The notes beneath the pieces were generated by a model, which saw nothing but the letters and a program-made list of their open reading frames with translations, was not told where the DNA came from and searched no databases. Of a stretch of DNA of 64,000 bases, positions 1 through 12,165 are shown one piece after another. Each line of letters opens with the position of its first letter. Position 1 is the stretch's first letter. The stretch covers positions 183,480,977 through 183,544,976 of the forward strand of contig NC_081411.1 of NCBI RefSeq assembly GCF_030272615.1, given 5' to 3'. A program made the position numbers and the translations under genes. The DNA comes from Cryptomeria japonica. Lineage: Eukaryota; Streptophyta; Pinopsida; Cupressales; Cupressaceae.

Positions 1-1877
1 CTTTGTTAATGATGTGAGAGCCTTGGAGTTGGTGAGGTGAGTGCCACTACTCACAAAATTGAGCAAATGAGGTCATTGTCAATGAACCCCCAAAACCCCG
101 ACCTACCTCATCTTACTGTTGTCAGTGACCCCCCAAAAGTCCGACCTGCTTCTTCTAGCACTACTAGTTGGTGGTAAGATCTTCGACCTACCTTGAGATC
201 ATTTCTAGTTGCCTACCCAAAGTCCGATCGGGTTGAAGGGCTCATATGTTTGGTGAGTTGGATGTTGATGAAGTCATTACTTAGGGTTTTGAGTGATAAT
301 GATGTATGAGATTGGTAGAATCGGATAGGAGCGAATGGTAATGCCTTGAAAACTCATTAAGCAAGTAAAGTTGATATCTTTGGGCCACTGTCAATGAAGG
401 GGCAAATCTGCAATCACAGTCAATGAGGAGTGAAAAGCCCAACCACTATCAGTGCACCTCTAAAACCCCGAGTTGCCAGTGAGTGCCTAAAATTCCGACC
501 AATTCCACTTGCTACCTAAATCTCTGACCTGCTAATGGTGCTTCTAGTTGACATTCAAAATCTTGCCCAGGAATGGATATGGTGTTTATGCTCTTGAAAA
601 ATGACTAATTTCATTGATCATGCAAGTATATGACGACGAACTAGGAACATCGAAGGTGCAGAGAAAGTACATAGTGTTGTGGAAGGAACACTCACTTGAC
701 ACACCTCATGAGGCGAATGTCGTGGAAGGAACACTCACGTGACAAAGGTAGATGGAAAACAAAAGCAAACATCAACCCCACCATGGCACTTTATAAGCAG
801 TGCATGTACAATAAGGCACGAGATGTGCAAGATCCCAAGTAAACAATGGATGATGGCACTTTATCTCAGTGCATTTGCATAAATAAAAAGCTCCAATGAT
901 AAGAAGACTGGAAATAGAAAGAACAGCCAAAAACAAGACATCCTACTCAAAGAAAGAAATCCCAAGACTTGAAACATCCAAGATATTTACCAAAGTGTTG
1001 AAAAGCCAAAAATTGAATAAAATAGTCCTGGAGCAGAATCTGGAAAGAAAACGCATATGACTGGAAAGTACACAGAACAAGCTTTCCAACAATATAAATT
1101 TTTTGAAAAACGGAGTTTGGATGCTCATTCTACAGCCCCGGACATGCAGAAAAGTGATCCCACTTTGACTAGAAAAAAGTACAGTCAAACAGCAAAATTG
1201 GAAAAAAATTCCAATACCATGAGATCCAGCTCAAAACCAGCCTTTCGACGCCTATTCGTTTTTGAAAAACTAACTCCATTTGCTCAAGTGATGGCAAAAA
1301 AAACCAATATGCTATCAAAACCCTTCAAGGGAAAAAAAGGGCCCCCCTGCTGGTGGCAGGGAGGTGGCACATTGGCTGGGTGGTGGTGGAGCTTGGGCAG
1401 TGGGCGGGCGGGGGCAAGCGGGGCCAACGACAGTGGGGCCTACTGCAGGCCAGGGGGCCCACAGTACCCTGCGTACTGTGGGTTAAACCCCAAAAATTGA
1501 TTTTTTGTTTTTTTATAAAAAAACTTTTTGCCAAAAATTTGTTTGAAAGGATTTTTTTTTTTTTTTTTAAAAAAAACAAATTTCGGCTTGCATGCCATAA
1601 AAAGGCAAAAAAAATTCTTGAACTGTGTGCCAGGGTCGTACGGCCTGATACAAAACAAAAAAATATACCCCCAGAGGCTCAGATGTCGAAAGTGATCAAG
1701 TTTAATATGACCATAGGGGTTTTTGGGCCTTCTGAGCACGATGGTGAGGTCTATTTAGGCCCAAAGTGCTCAGAAAAAAGTCCTATCCCTGGGTGCACAA
1801 AAAAATGTCTGACAACCCCAGATCTGCTTCCAATGCAAAAAAAACTTAAAACAAGAACAGGTAGCTGCAAATCTAAA
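1..1877. repeat. Decayed retroelement sequence, no intact gene
   Basis: No credible intact gene is visible. The first 560 bases carry a diverged repeated motif of the form CCCCAAAACCCCGACC near 86, 131, 206, 460, 486 and 515. Bases 1325-1640 are low complexity, with G-rich, C-rich, poly-T and poly-A runs. The right edge leads into a primer-binding-site complement at 1878-1889, so this part is probably the untranslated leader of a minus-strand LTR element. The long open frames across 1057-1901 have biased composition and match nothing I recognise. Confidence 0.5.
632..727 (+). pseudogene. Chromodomain-like remnant of a Gypsy integrase
   Basis: A short plus-strand frame reads residues of the type QRKYIVLWKEHSLDTPHEA, matching the pattern of integrase-linked chromodomains in plant chromoviruses (a basic residue, then YLVKWKG, then a W/E stretch). 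Nothing upstream in the window continues it, so it would be the 3' end of a pol gene whose body lies to the left. In functional elements this domain directs integration to chromatin. The match is short and the call is tentative. Confidence 0.4.
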
Positions 1878-1889
1878 GCTCTGATACCA
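1878..1889 (-). other. Primer binding site of an LTR retrotransposon
   Basis: The plus strand reads GCTCTGATACCA; the minus strand is TGGTATCAGAGC, the complement of the 3' end of initiator methionine tRNA and the commonest primer site in plant copia elements. It lies directly beside TG at 1890, the edge of an LTR whose element runs leftwards. Confidence 0.8.
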
Positions 1890-2142
1890 TGTGAGAGTTG
1901 AGAAATACAACACCACAGGTGCCCAAATCATCTCTGCAAGCTGAATAAACCTGTTACAAGGAGAAGCAAGGAAGCAACAGCGAAAATCATAAACACAAGA
2001 AAATGCTCAAGAATGTGAGAGCTTTGTATTCACAAAAATGTGTAATAGAATAATGGTACAAAAAAAATAATTCAACCTCTAATAGGTCAAAAACCCCTAA
2101 AAGGGAAAACCCTAGGCTTGCACATAATAATTAATTAAAGAA
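1890..2142 (-). repeat. Truncated LTR (3' part), minus strand
   Basis: This begins TGTGAGAGTTGAG directly after the primer site. On the minus strand it is the end of a 5' LTR, with the element's internal region to its left. Only about 250 bp remain; the U3 part is missing where the sequence joins the decayed reading frame at 2143. No target duplication could be identified. Confidence 0.55.
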
Positions 2143-5100
2143 TTAATTATCCGGATAGGCCTTCTCCAATAACTCAAGATAGGTATCCCAACCACCTTTG
2201 AAATTGTCAGAAATGGATACAAGTCCATTTAATATATGTGCAAATGACTCTTTCTCATTTACCTCTGCCCGTGTGGGCTTTCCCACCATATCCATACATT
2301 CTTTCTTATGTACACTGAGTGAATCCAACTGGGGACTCACCAAGCCTCTCAGACTTTTGACTCTTCTTATAATTTTGTCTCTTTCCTTCTCAAGAACAAA
2401 AATTTGGGTTTCCAAAATCAAAATTTGACCATCAATGGATGTAGTCAATGAAGTCAATCCGTCAAAAGAATTAGCTATATTTGCAATTTTCTCCTAAAGT
2501 TCTTTTATCTTCTTATCCATATTAGTAGTAGGTATATCAATGTTACAACATACCCTATAAATATTTGTACATTGCTTCAAAGAATTATCTATCAATTTCA
2601 GCTTCTCATCAATCTTTTTCTTCTTAGATTCAATCACCTGATCAAATGCAGCTCTCTTAGCCTGAGTGAACCTCTCTAGTGCTTGCCAGTTTGAAATTTG
2701 TTGTAAGGATTGAAACTCCTTTGAAATATGCTCAGTAATTATCTTAAGCTTGTCAGATGGGCTCACTTCATTGTCAATCTTGCACTCCAGGACTAGTCTG
2801 TGTAAAACAATGATTGACTGATCAATAATCCCTTTATCTATAAATCCCTCCTTCATTAGTTTTTGTGACACCATCATCATGAGTTCAGTACGACTCATCT
2901 CTGTTATGTTTTTCTTTTCAACCTGCGAGGTGTCAATTGACAACAATGATGGACCAACTACCAGTTCCCTATTGGATTCCCCTTTCTTCTCCTCTGATGA
3001 TTTATCCTTTATAGCTTCCTCACTTGCACCAGTGGCTTCGCCACTTGGTGCTGTCTCTGTAACTATCAGTTCCTTTATAGGAACTGTAATCTCAACCTGT
3101 ACATTTATATCCAGAGGACTGTTATCCTCAATATTAGTATCTTGTACATCATTAACTTGTTCACTCTCTGTATTAACTGGTATCTCAATATTTGTCTGTA
3201 CATTTGTGTTTACCAAGGGCTTGATTTCCACTATCTTAATGGTCTTCAAAATTGAGGGTGAAGTACCCATAATCCCCTTTCCTTTTCCTTCATCGAGGTG
3301 TCAACAGTGTCTGTCTTGGATTCCGGTGAAGTAAAGAATCCTATGTTCTCTCCAAAGAACTTAACCCATGCTTTTTGAGTCTCTTTTATTATTTCATTTA
3401 CCCTTCCTAGCATCAAACTGGTTAGTCTATGTTTGCTATTAAAGACTTTTCTATCTGCCACCTCAAGTGTCATTTCCATTTCCTCTGGAGCAATAGTAAC
3501 ACAAACAGATAATAACTCTTGAATTTAAATATGCTTATCTTCTTGCATAGCTGACAGTCTTCTAGCATCTAACATATTATACAATTCAGCCAGTATTTGA
3601 TTTTTAATTTCTATTAAGGCTTTCTTATAAATATCCAAGTATAATAAGGCTGCTTCCTCTACCTCTCTTTGTTCATCATCCTCTAATTTTTCATAATAGA
3701 ACTGTACATTCTTTAACATGCCATCCTTAGTGATTTCATCTACTAACTTTGCACAAGTTTTAGGTGGAATGATAGTAACATTACTAGATTGAATTGTCAA
3801 ATCGATGTCACTCTTCTTCTTCCTCTTTGCAATACCGGATGCAACTGAAGGTGTTGCCTTTGGTGCTTGCTTCTGTGCCGGTATTTTGAATGTAACCTTC
3901 CTAACCGGTTGTTTTTTAGCTTCTACCTTTGTTTCCTCTATTTTCTTCCTTACAACCCTCTTGAATGCCAAGGGTGTGTCATCCTCAGATTCAGACTCTG
4001 CTGTAACAGGCTCAACGTATACTTCTGGATTCTTCCTCTTTTTGCCTTTCTTCGAGACAACATCAATTAATGCTTTGATGTCCTGTGAGACCTTCTCAAC
4101 AAATTTGCTTGCTTTTTCTTCCCGCTTCTTTCTCTTCTTCCGGTTGAACTCTGTTTCAACCTCTTGTGATTTTTGTTTTGCAGGTACCACGGGGCTTCTT
4201 TGCCTCATCAATAGGTGCATCAATCAACATTTTTGCATAAGCCTCAAGAATTTGCGCATCCACTTCATAGCCCATTTCCTCAATCCAAATCTTTCGGGGC
4301 TCAACCGCTTCCATAAGTGTTTCATCCTTCTTCACCATGAAGCATATGTCAGTTGAATATTTTTCTACAATATGCTTAGGAACCCTTTCCCTAGACTTCA
4401 TAGATTTCTGAAATCCCTTGAAATATCCCCAAACTCTATCATCTCTCTGTTTCAATTATCTCCCTATCGGGATGTCAAATGCCCATTGCATCTTACCAAA
4501 ACCGGGTGTATCATTCATGAAAAATAACATTAAGCAGACTATCAAGTTGCCATACCGGAAGGTTCCCTTCTTTTCTCCCTTAATCTTTCCAAGGTTTATT
4601 AATAACTCATCTACCATCCAACTGCATAGATCCAATTTCACATTCTCTCTCATCATTTTGTATGCAGCTAAAATGCAGGAACTGGAAATAGAATTCAGTC
4701 GGTTTGACTGAGTTACCTTATACCCGATGATCATGTTACCAAATCTGATGTCTGTGTCGGTAATAGTGCTCACTCTCATAGATCTCCTGTCAGATGTCGC
4801 GCCAGTGATTTTGTTCACATAATCATTTGAAACCTTCTTGTCTGGATATTGCCCAACCGATGGTAAACCAATGATTGCCCTAATGACTTCCTTGGTGATT
4901 TTGTAAGGTCTATCTAACCAAATAAACTCCCCATGTACTCTGCTCAAAACATATCTAATTATCTCATCTTCGAATTCCGGAATGTCTAGAATGCCAGTAA
5001 ACCCTAAGTCTTCAATGTGCTTGTATTGCCAATTTGATCTTCCGAGATTCTCCCATCAACTCGCTCATGTACATGCCCTTTATTTCTAATGTTCCCAAGT

Positions 5101-5299
5101 CCTCAATGTGACAATGTATGTATGCCCGAACATCTTCAACATAGACAACTCCCTCTGGAACACGGGAAAATGCTCCAACCGAATCTTCCAGGGTAGCCAC
5201 ATGTGGACACCGCTTGAAAATTGGCCTGAGGCGGTCCTTGACCTCTACTACAGTCGGGTTTGCAACAAAAATAGGAATAGTAGATGATCCCGCTTCCAT
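2143..5299 (-). pseudogene. Decayed long ORF of a non-autonomous retroelement, function unknown
   Basis: A minus-strand coding region of about 1000 codons, read in pieces 5299-5012, 4947-4456, 4455-4156, 4223-3525, 3479-3246, 3270-2494 and 2457-2143. Three frame changes and several in-frame stops break it; one frame change lies near 5012-5030 and one stop at 2494. The N-terminal third looks folded and helical, with a motif like RPYKITKEVIRAIIGLP near 4900. The middle is lysine-rich and disordered (KKRKK, KKGKKRK near 3800-4150). The C-terminal third is a predicted coiled coil. There are no reverse transcriptase, protease or integrase motifs. It follows the gag-like ORF at 5642-6751 on the same strand and probably belongs to the same element. 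The N-terminal part resembles repetitive hypothetical proteins common in gymnosperm genomes; I cannot assign a function. Confidence 0.6.
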
Positions 5300-5641
5300 G
5301 TTTTAAAGATAAATACCTTTTGATCGCTCTCGGTAAAAACCTTCAACAAATTCTTCCAGTCGCTGATGAAATCACTCAAGAAGAAATCTGATTGCTTTGA
5401 AATGCCTTGATCACTCTTAGTCACTCTGAAATTGCTTTGAAAGTGAATTCGACCTTTTAACCTCCGAGAAAAACCATAATCTTTCATTGACATAAATGAC
5501 TGCCGGTGAAAGATACTGGATCTCGAACATAACATATCCATGCCGGATAAGCATCTCCAATGTCTAGAACATCTTCCAGAACCTCTTCCTAGGGCATATG
5601 CAGCATCTTCATGAATTTTGCCTACCCCTAAGGCATCTACC
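5300..5641 (-). other. Spacer between two retroelement ORFs
   Basis: About 340 bp between the stop of the gag-like ORF and the start of the second ORF. A 97-codon frame crosses it, but it shows no domain and its composition does not set it apart. No further gene is supported here. Confidence 0.5.
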
Positions 5642-6751
5642 TCAGTTACCGGATGAGCTACCTACCAGTGCAGGAGCAACCTCCTCTGTCGTATTAGTGA
5701 CCGGTGCATTTCCATCTGATGATTGTTCTTCAGTCTTCCTAACCCATCTTTGAGTACGATCTTGCCGGATTTCACTAACCTTCTCTTTCCCTTTCTCATT
5801 TGATCCTCCATTATCAACAAGTGGATTTCTGCTTCTACAAAATTTAGCAATATGTCCAACCTCATTACATGCATAACATGTAACATTGTTCCTTTGAATT
5901 GCTTTGCTAAAACCGGTGAAATTGCTTGACCTGCACTGATTAGCCATATGTCCAAACTTTCCACATGCATAGCATTTGACATTCATTCTGCAATCTTTTG
6001 TCTTATGACCATACTTATTGCATTTAGAACATTTACCGAGAGCAGAATCAAGGTTCTTTTTTGCTCCGTTTCTACATTGTCTAGCCATGTGACCAAATCT
6101 ATTGCAAACAAAACATCTACCATTAAATTGCCTTACCAGTGCCTTCTGGTTTTGATCTTCATTAGCAGTATCGGAACTCTGTCCTTGCTCAAATCCAAGT
6201 CCACTGGAATCTCCAATCTGCCTTTGTCTCTTCAATAACTCACCTAGCTGTGCTGAGCTAATCTTGAATTTTTCTTTATACTCGCAGTAGTTAGATCTTC
6301 TCTCAGAAATTATCATTTGTCTCTCAAGTTCTTGTTCATTACTCTGAGATTGTACTAAATTAGTTCTCAACATATCATTCTCATGAATCAGCCTACCACA
6401 TTCTTCAAATTTATTCTTCAGGGATATAGCAAGATTTTCTTCTTTTTTCTTTCGGTCCTCAATCTCCTTAGACATCCTCATAGTTATAGCTTGCATTTCA
6501 TTTTTCATAACCATGTTCTCCTGACTCAATTTCTGACATTGTTCCTTAAGTGCATCTTTCTCTTCATCATCCTGACTTTGCAAAAGTTCCTTTCTCCTAG
6601 CCTGAACAGATGATAGCCTCTCTTGTAGGAGTAGAACAAGAATGAATTCCTTATCAGAATTCAATTCATCTTGTAGCTTTAAGTTCTTCAACCTTTCAGC
6701 ATCATAATCTTCAAGTCCCATCTCAAGTTGCTTCTCCAAAGCCATGTCCAT
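5642..6751 (-). CDS. Gag-like protein with coiled coil and four CCHC zinc knuckles
   Basis: An uninterrupted 369-codon frame. Residues about 5-175 are a strongly charged heptad-rich coiled coil. Four zinc knuckles of the form CX2CX4HX4C follow at about 213-226, 241-254, 260-273 and 292-305, then a polar tail. Such knuckles bind RNA in retroelement nucleocapsids. I start at the methionine at 6751, about 55 bp downstream of the primer binding site on this strand. The same frame is open further upstream, through the primer site into the LTR, so the true start could differ. No pol gene follows; the next ORF (2143-5299) is unrelated to pol. It could also be read as a host CCHC protein, but its place beside an LTR and primer site argues for a retroelement gag. 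Confidence 0.7.
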   Translation of the reverse strand: MDMALEKQLEMGLEDYDAERLKNLKLQDELNSDKEFILVLLLQERLSSVQARRKELLQSQDDEEKDALKEQCQKLSQENMVMKNEMQAITMRMSKEIEDRKKKEENLAISLKNKFEECGRLIHENDMLRTNLVQSQSNEQELERQMIISERRSNYCEYKEKFKISSAQLGELLKRQRQIGDSSGLGFEQGQSSDTANEDQNQKALVRQFNGRCFVCNRFGHMARQCRNGAKKNLDSALGKCSKCNKYGHKTKDCRMNVKCYACGKFGHMANQCRSSNFTGFSKAIQRNNVTCYACNEVGHIAKFCRSRNPLVDNGGSNEKGKEKVSEIRQDRTQRWVRKTEEQSSDGNAPVTNTTEEVAPALVGSSSGN

Positions 6752-6804
6752 GGATTCCGGATTTAGGATCTTCCCCAAGCTGTTAAAATTCCTTTGTGGC
6801 ACAA

Positions 6805-6817
6805 GGCTCTGATACCA
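6805..6817 (-). other. Primer binding site (initiator Met tRNA type)
   Basis: Minus strand TGGTATCAGAGCC, two bases from the LTR end at 6820. It fixes the element as minus-strand, with its 5' LTR at 6820-7760 and its genes to the left. Confidence 0.85.
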
Positions 6818-6819
6818 AT

Positions 6820-7760
6820 TGTTGGAATCCAATAACACTGAGAGGGGGCGGTGAATCAGTGTTATACCAAAATGATCAATTTTAGCCTTATTAAAAGATG
6901 CATACACCAACCAGTATACCGGTACATACAAAATTGAAAGAAGTAAAGCAACCAATAAGCCAATCACATAAATGAGAATCATAACACACAGAACTATATG
7001 TGGAAAACCTCAAAGAGGAAAAACCACAATGGGATTTGTGACCCACAATATCAATCCACTGGCCATATGAAGAGATATTACAAAATATAAGGGGCCTGCA
7101 CTTGCAGGAAGGCTTACAATCTAAAGCACACTGCTCAATCACACAAGGAGCCTCACTAACTACATATAAATCCAGACTACAATCCGGAGAAGTGTTGAAC
7201 TGCTAAGATAGCATCTTCTATGCCAGAATAAAGTTCCAGTTTAAGCTCTGTCTATTCCGGTCTGAAACTCTAAACCCTTTACCGGAATAACCCTTACATA
7301 AATATCCTCACATACATAATCTCTCTGATATATTTCGCATCTCCTTCAATATCTCCTTCCAATTACATATTTGCAAGATGATTATTTCAAAATGATCTAT
7401 CAAATTGACCTATATACCCTATACAATTTATCATGCCTTATGTCGGCTTACAAAGATAATTACAATATCAAATTACATGTCGGCTAGATAACATGGATGC
7501 ATAAGTATTAGAAACAATTGCCGATGTCAAATCCAAGAGATGTCGGCCTCCAATATCGATAACCTTTTTCTAAACCATGTCGGCCTGCATTGCTGGTAAC
7601 CAAAGAAATCCTTCTGCTCTGCCGGTGCCGTTGCCGATGTAGTGTCTGTGAAGTGCCTATCGGTACACAATTGAACCAAAACAAGAAGCCGGAACAAGAT
7701 ACCATGTTGCCATCAATGACAACATAGTGAAACCAACCAATTGAGTATCAATTGCCAACA
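6820..7760 (-). repeat. LTR of the gag-only element, 941 bp
   Basis: Plus-strand ends are TGTTGGAATCC and ATTGCCAACA, giving the TGTTGG/CCAACA inverted ends typical of plant LTRs. The primer site lies two bases beyond the left end. The partner 3' LTR was not found to the left, where the element ends at about 2143, so the element is 3'-truncated. The bases after 7760 are ATTTC; without the partner, no target duplication can be tested. Confidence 0.75.
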
Positions 7761-10700
7761 ATTTCCTCTCTCAAAAATTCGATCTTATCCAGGAATCTTC
7801 TTGAACTTTCTAGAAATTTTGAGTTTTGAAAATTCTTTGAGTGTTGAGAATTATTTTGAATTTTAGAAAATAATCAAAAATATTTAATGTAACAAATTTA
7901 TTTCCCATCATGTTGGTCTGATTTTATGTGAATTGTGATCAAAATTTTATCTTTCTGGCATGGCAAATTTGTTCTCAATTTTAAGTCTCTGGTTAGGTAT
8001 CTTCACATATTCCATTTATGCCTAGATGAATCAATGTGTCAGTGCATGCTTAACTTGCAAGGGTTTGGACAATTTTTTTTTTTATGCCTTAACGTTTGTG
8101 ATTTTGGAAGGAATTTATTTCAATTTGCACATCCTATGTCTTGGCATGCTTCATGTCAATTGGACAATCACCTTCCTTTAACTTTCTTGAACTTGAATCT
8201 TGTTTGTCCTACCAATTCATGTCTTGGATCGGACCTTTGGACAAAAACCCTCAACATGCTTACACTTTTAAACCCTAGAGGGGTTTGACTGACTCATGCC
8301 ACCTTTATTAACTACAAACCGGAGTTTAGCAGGGTTTGGAGATCATTTCCCATGTTTTGGTGAATTTGAAAAGAATTTGAACAGTCATATGTCCTCTTAT
8401 CATGAGTAGATTTAGGAATATGATCAGATCATCTGATCTTATTTGAACAAAATTCGAACCATCTTTCTCTTGTACTTAGCGAATTAGAAGGGTATGGAAG
8501 TGCTTGCTGTCCATGGTGAATTCGAAGGTTGATCAGATAATTTATCTTGCTTATTGTCATGTCTTTATCAAGATTTATTTCATTTTCATGTGATTCTTCA
8601 TTTGTCCAACCCTAGGCGGACTTGGATGAGAATATGTTAAGGCATGTTTTGTGTGAAAAATTTCCGACTTGAATGCCTTCTTTCTTGGCGAAATTTACAT
8701 GTCACGTACAGGTTCATATTATGCTTGGAAGGTCATGTGGATCAAACTTGAGTAATCTTTCCTTTCCAAGGCAGATTTGGATGGCTTTTAAAGCTTCAAT
8801 CTGCTATCTTCAACCATGGCAAATTGGGATTGCAGCAGTTAGACGATTTCATTTGGCTTTCAAACCCTCGAATATGTGAATTCAGATTACTTTCTCCTTG
8901 ACAGGGCAGAGTTTACCCTTCCTTAGACGAGTTTGTTTTATACTCGGAAGATCATCAAGGAATCTGTCAGAAGTTTTTCTTTATAGCAGACAAGGATAAT
9001 AAGTTATGAAAGCTTTATCTTTAGCAATCCTTCAATTTGCTGTGTATGATGATCTTGGATGAATCTTGGGTATGCATCTTTCTCCAAATTTGTCTTTCTT
9101 TTTATCAAGGGCGGATTTGATAGTCTTCTGAACAAGGTGAAGTGCAGATTTGGAAGATTTCTAAGGAGACTGTGTGCAGATTTGATTGATCTTTCTCTCC
9201 TTAGGCGAATTCAAGGATGAGCAATGGTGAATTTTTCTGAATATGATAAGATATGAAGAGCTTTATTGTCTTATCATCAAACCTTCAATCTGCTGTTAAT
9301 GGTGAATTTGGAGGATATGCTACACTTCTTGAATGCTTCTTTCAAACCCTTGGGCTTGCTTTCATCCCTTAAGGCGAATTTTGCTAACTCTACTGCAAAT
9401 TTCATAACCTGATCAAACTTTGGAGCCGCTCCTTTGGCAAATTTTAGGAAGAATTCAATCTTGCTTTGAAGAAAGAAGTGTTAATGAAGATGAAACCTTC
9501 TTTTATAGCTTCTTAGATGGCTTCTAGAAGCTTTATTCTATCTTCTAGAAATTTGAACTTCATTGCTTGGCACACGAGAAAGTAATTTTAAGAAAGTTTT
9601 ATTGCTTTAAGTGCTCCTTTAGGAAGTTTGAACTCTTCATTGCTTTCTTCTAGAAGGGAGTTTGCAAATTTAGAAAGTTTTAATGCTATATTCTTCTTAT
9701 AAGAAGTTTGAACTTCTCCTTGGAAGCTTCCATCACTTTTAGAAAGTTTTAATTGTTTTAATCTCCTTCTAGAATTCGAACTTGAGAAAAGTCTTTGACA
9801 TGTCACATGTTTTATTGCTTTAATTGCCTTTGGATGCCAAGTCATCATTTTCAACCCCTTTGAAATGCCATGTCATCATTTTATTGCCAACTTGGAAGGC
9901 CTCCTTGTCTAGGCGAACTTTGGAAAGAATTTGGACATGTCTTCTTGAGCGAACTTTATATTCCTTGTGCCACGCTTCATCAAGGCGGACTTTGGAGGGT
10001 GTTTGACATGATGAAAGTTGCATACACTCGGCCATTTTCACGACTTGGCTTCTTATTTGTTTAACCTTGAGTAGGAGTTTGTTAACTTTCGCCACGAGTT
10101 AATTGACCCTTGGTAGGAGTTTGCCATCTATCGGACAATTTTAGCTTGGCCATGAGGTGCACTTAGAAGATTGTCAAACATTCGTGTATGAATAAGCTTA
10201 ACCCTAGGCAGAAGTTTGAGTAACTCTTGCCATGGATTAGTTAACCCTCGGTAGGAATTTAACATTTGTCGATTACTTGGACAACTCTCCTATGCCTTAG
10301 CAGACATTGATCCTGCTTAAACATCTTCCAAGCTTGACATCCTTGGATGATTTTGACTGATCATCTGCCATTCCACTTGCCTAACCTTGAGCCTTGTCGA
10401 AATTATCTGCCATTATTACTTCTTCAACTTAGGCGAAATTTTCAATGTGCCATTTCCAATTCCTTCCTTTAGACTTGATCAACAGTATTCATGTCATGTT
10501 CATACTTTGCTGGTTCACCTAGAACAGAAACTCTAATTAGGGTTCCCACTCTGCTTTTTGCACTTGGAAACCTCATTTTTGAAATCTAAGAACATGGGTA
10601 CTGATAATATGGCTGATCTTCTGGAACAAAACCCTAATTAGGGTTTGCATTTTTTTTTCCCCTTAAAGACATAATTTTCAAAATCTGAGAACATGGGTAG

Positions 10701-11248
10701 GAATAATTTGGCATGGAGATCAAAACCCTAAACTCGAAAAAAAGCAAAATTTTCAAACCCTTGCTTTTTACACTTAGAAGCAAAAATTTTCAAATCTTAA
10801 AACATGGGCAGGGTCAAAATGACCTAAAGAACAAAACCCCAATCTCAGAAAAAAACAAAAATTTCGAAGCCCTGCTTTTTATACCTAGAGGCAAGATTTT
10901 CAAATTCCAACAAAATGGGTAGTACTGAAATAACTTAAGGAACAAAACCCATATGCCACTTTCAAAAAAGCAAAATAAAAGCAGAAAAAGCAAAAATTTC
11001 TAAAAATAGCAGGTTGTCAGAAATGACCCAAAGCAATTGTGATCCTTGTCCTTTGGACCTCCTGAACACTTTGACAACAATCAAATGCAATTCTAAGCAA
11101 GATTTCTCAATTTGACTTGGGGATGACTTCAAAAACTTAACTCTCAAAATGAAGATTTACGAAAATACAGAGCTAAGACAAGACCCTAAAAAGCAAAAAC
11201 AGGGGCTCCCCATCTATGATGGGGCGATGTGTGAATTAGTTCACAATA
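7761..11248 (-). repeat. Degenerate H-family LTR sequence
   Basis: AT-rich, gene-free sequence with many copies of a loose motif like GGCGAATTTTG or GGCGAACTTTG (for example 9131, 9374, 9911, 9950). It ends with the H signature: a hairpin CCCCATCTATGATGGGG at 11208-11224, then GATGTGTGAA and CACAATA at 11248. On the minus strand this is the LTR 5' end. The expected 3' end (TGTTGATGTG on the plus strand) is absent, so the copy is truncated. Open frames here are short and unsupported. Confidence 0.5.
11208..11224. other. H-family terminal hairpin
   Basis: CCCCATCTATGATGGGG, an inverted repeat with arms CCCCAT/ATGGGG. It lies just inside the LTR end, as in the other H copies (13452, 26760, 58413). 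Confidence 0.6.
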
Positions 11249-11399
11249 GGTTCCGGGGTCCAGGAGAGAGAAAATTCTCTCACGAATCCAAATCTATCAT
11301 CATTTTGAAATTCAATTTATTTTCAAAAAAAATTCCGAGGGGGAAATTTCTTGTCCAATTCATCCTTGATTCCTTCCTTGCCTTATAAATTTTATCTTC

Positions 11400-11985
11400 A
11401 ATTCAATCCATGTGTGTGATTTTTTCCTTGCTTGGAATTTTGTCTTGAAGGAAGAAATTTCCAACACTCAGTCAATTTTTTTACCTTTCTTGGAATTTTG
11501 TCCTAAAGGAAGGAATTTCCAACACAGCGCCAAATTTTCACCTTCTCCAAGAATTTTGTCGTAGTCAATTTTTCACTTTTCTTGGAATTTTGTCCTGAAG
11601 GAAGGAAATTCCAACACAGTCAATTATTTCACTTTTCCTAGAATTCTGTCATAAAGGAAGGAATTTCCAACACTTAGTCAATTTTTCCACTTTCAAGGAA
11701 TTTTTTCCTGAAGGAAGGAATTTCCAACAATCAATTTTTCCACTTTCCTAAAATTTTGTCCTGAAGGAAGGAGTCTCCAACACACAGACAATTTTTCACT
11801 TTTTCCAAGAATTCTATCCCGAAGGAAGGAATTTCCAACACTTGGTCAATTTTTCCACTTTCTTGGAATTTTGTCCTGAAGGAAGAAATTTCCAATACTT
11901 AACAATTTTTCACCTTTCCAAGAACTCTATCATGAAGGAAGGAATTTCCATCACTTAGCCAAATTTTCACCTTTCCTATTTTTTA
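11400..11985. repeat. Minisatellite of about 58 bp, about ten copies
   Basis: Repeated unit containing GGAATTTTGTCCTGAAGGAA then GGAATTTCCAACA and a TCAATTTTTCCAC spacer. Ten or so copies can be followed with point changes and small deletions. The halves TTGGAATTTTG and GGAAATTCCAA pair imperfectly, so each unit can fold into a hairpin of about 33 bases. The array lies inside an H-like LTR. Confidence 0.75.
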
Positions 11986-12165
11986 GAACTTTCTAAAAAT
12001 AGAGTTCTGAGGCCTAGGAGAGAGAATTATCTCACAAATCCAAATCTGTAAAAATTTTGAAATTTGGATGAGATTTGTTGTCTAGAAATGGAATTTTCTA
12101 AAAATATCCCGAGGGGATTTTCTGCTTTTCCATTCCATTCTTGACCCTCAATTTCCTCTTTGCCT

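Noticed and set aside
1057-1901. Two overlapping plus-strand open frames of 147 and 182 codons
   Set aside because: They run across poly-T/poly-A and G-rich low-complexity sequence, carry no domain and lie in the leader of an LTR element.
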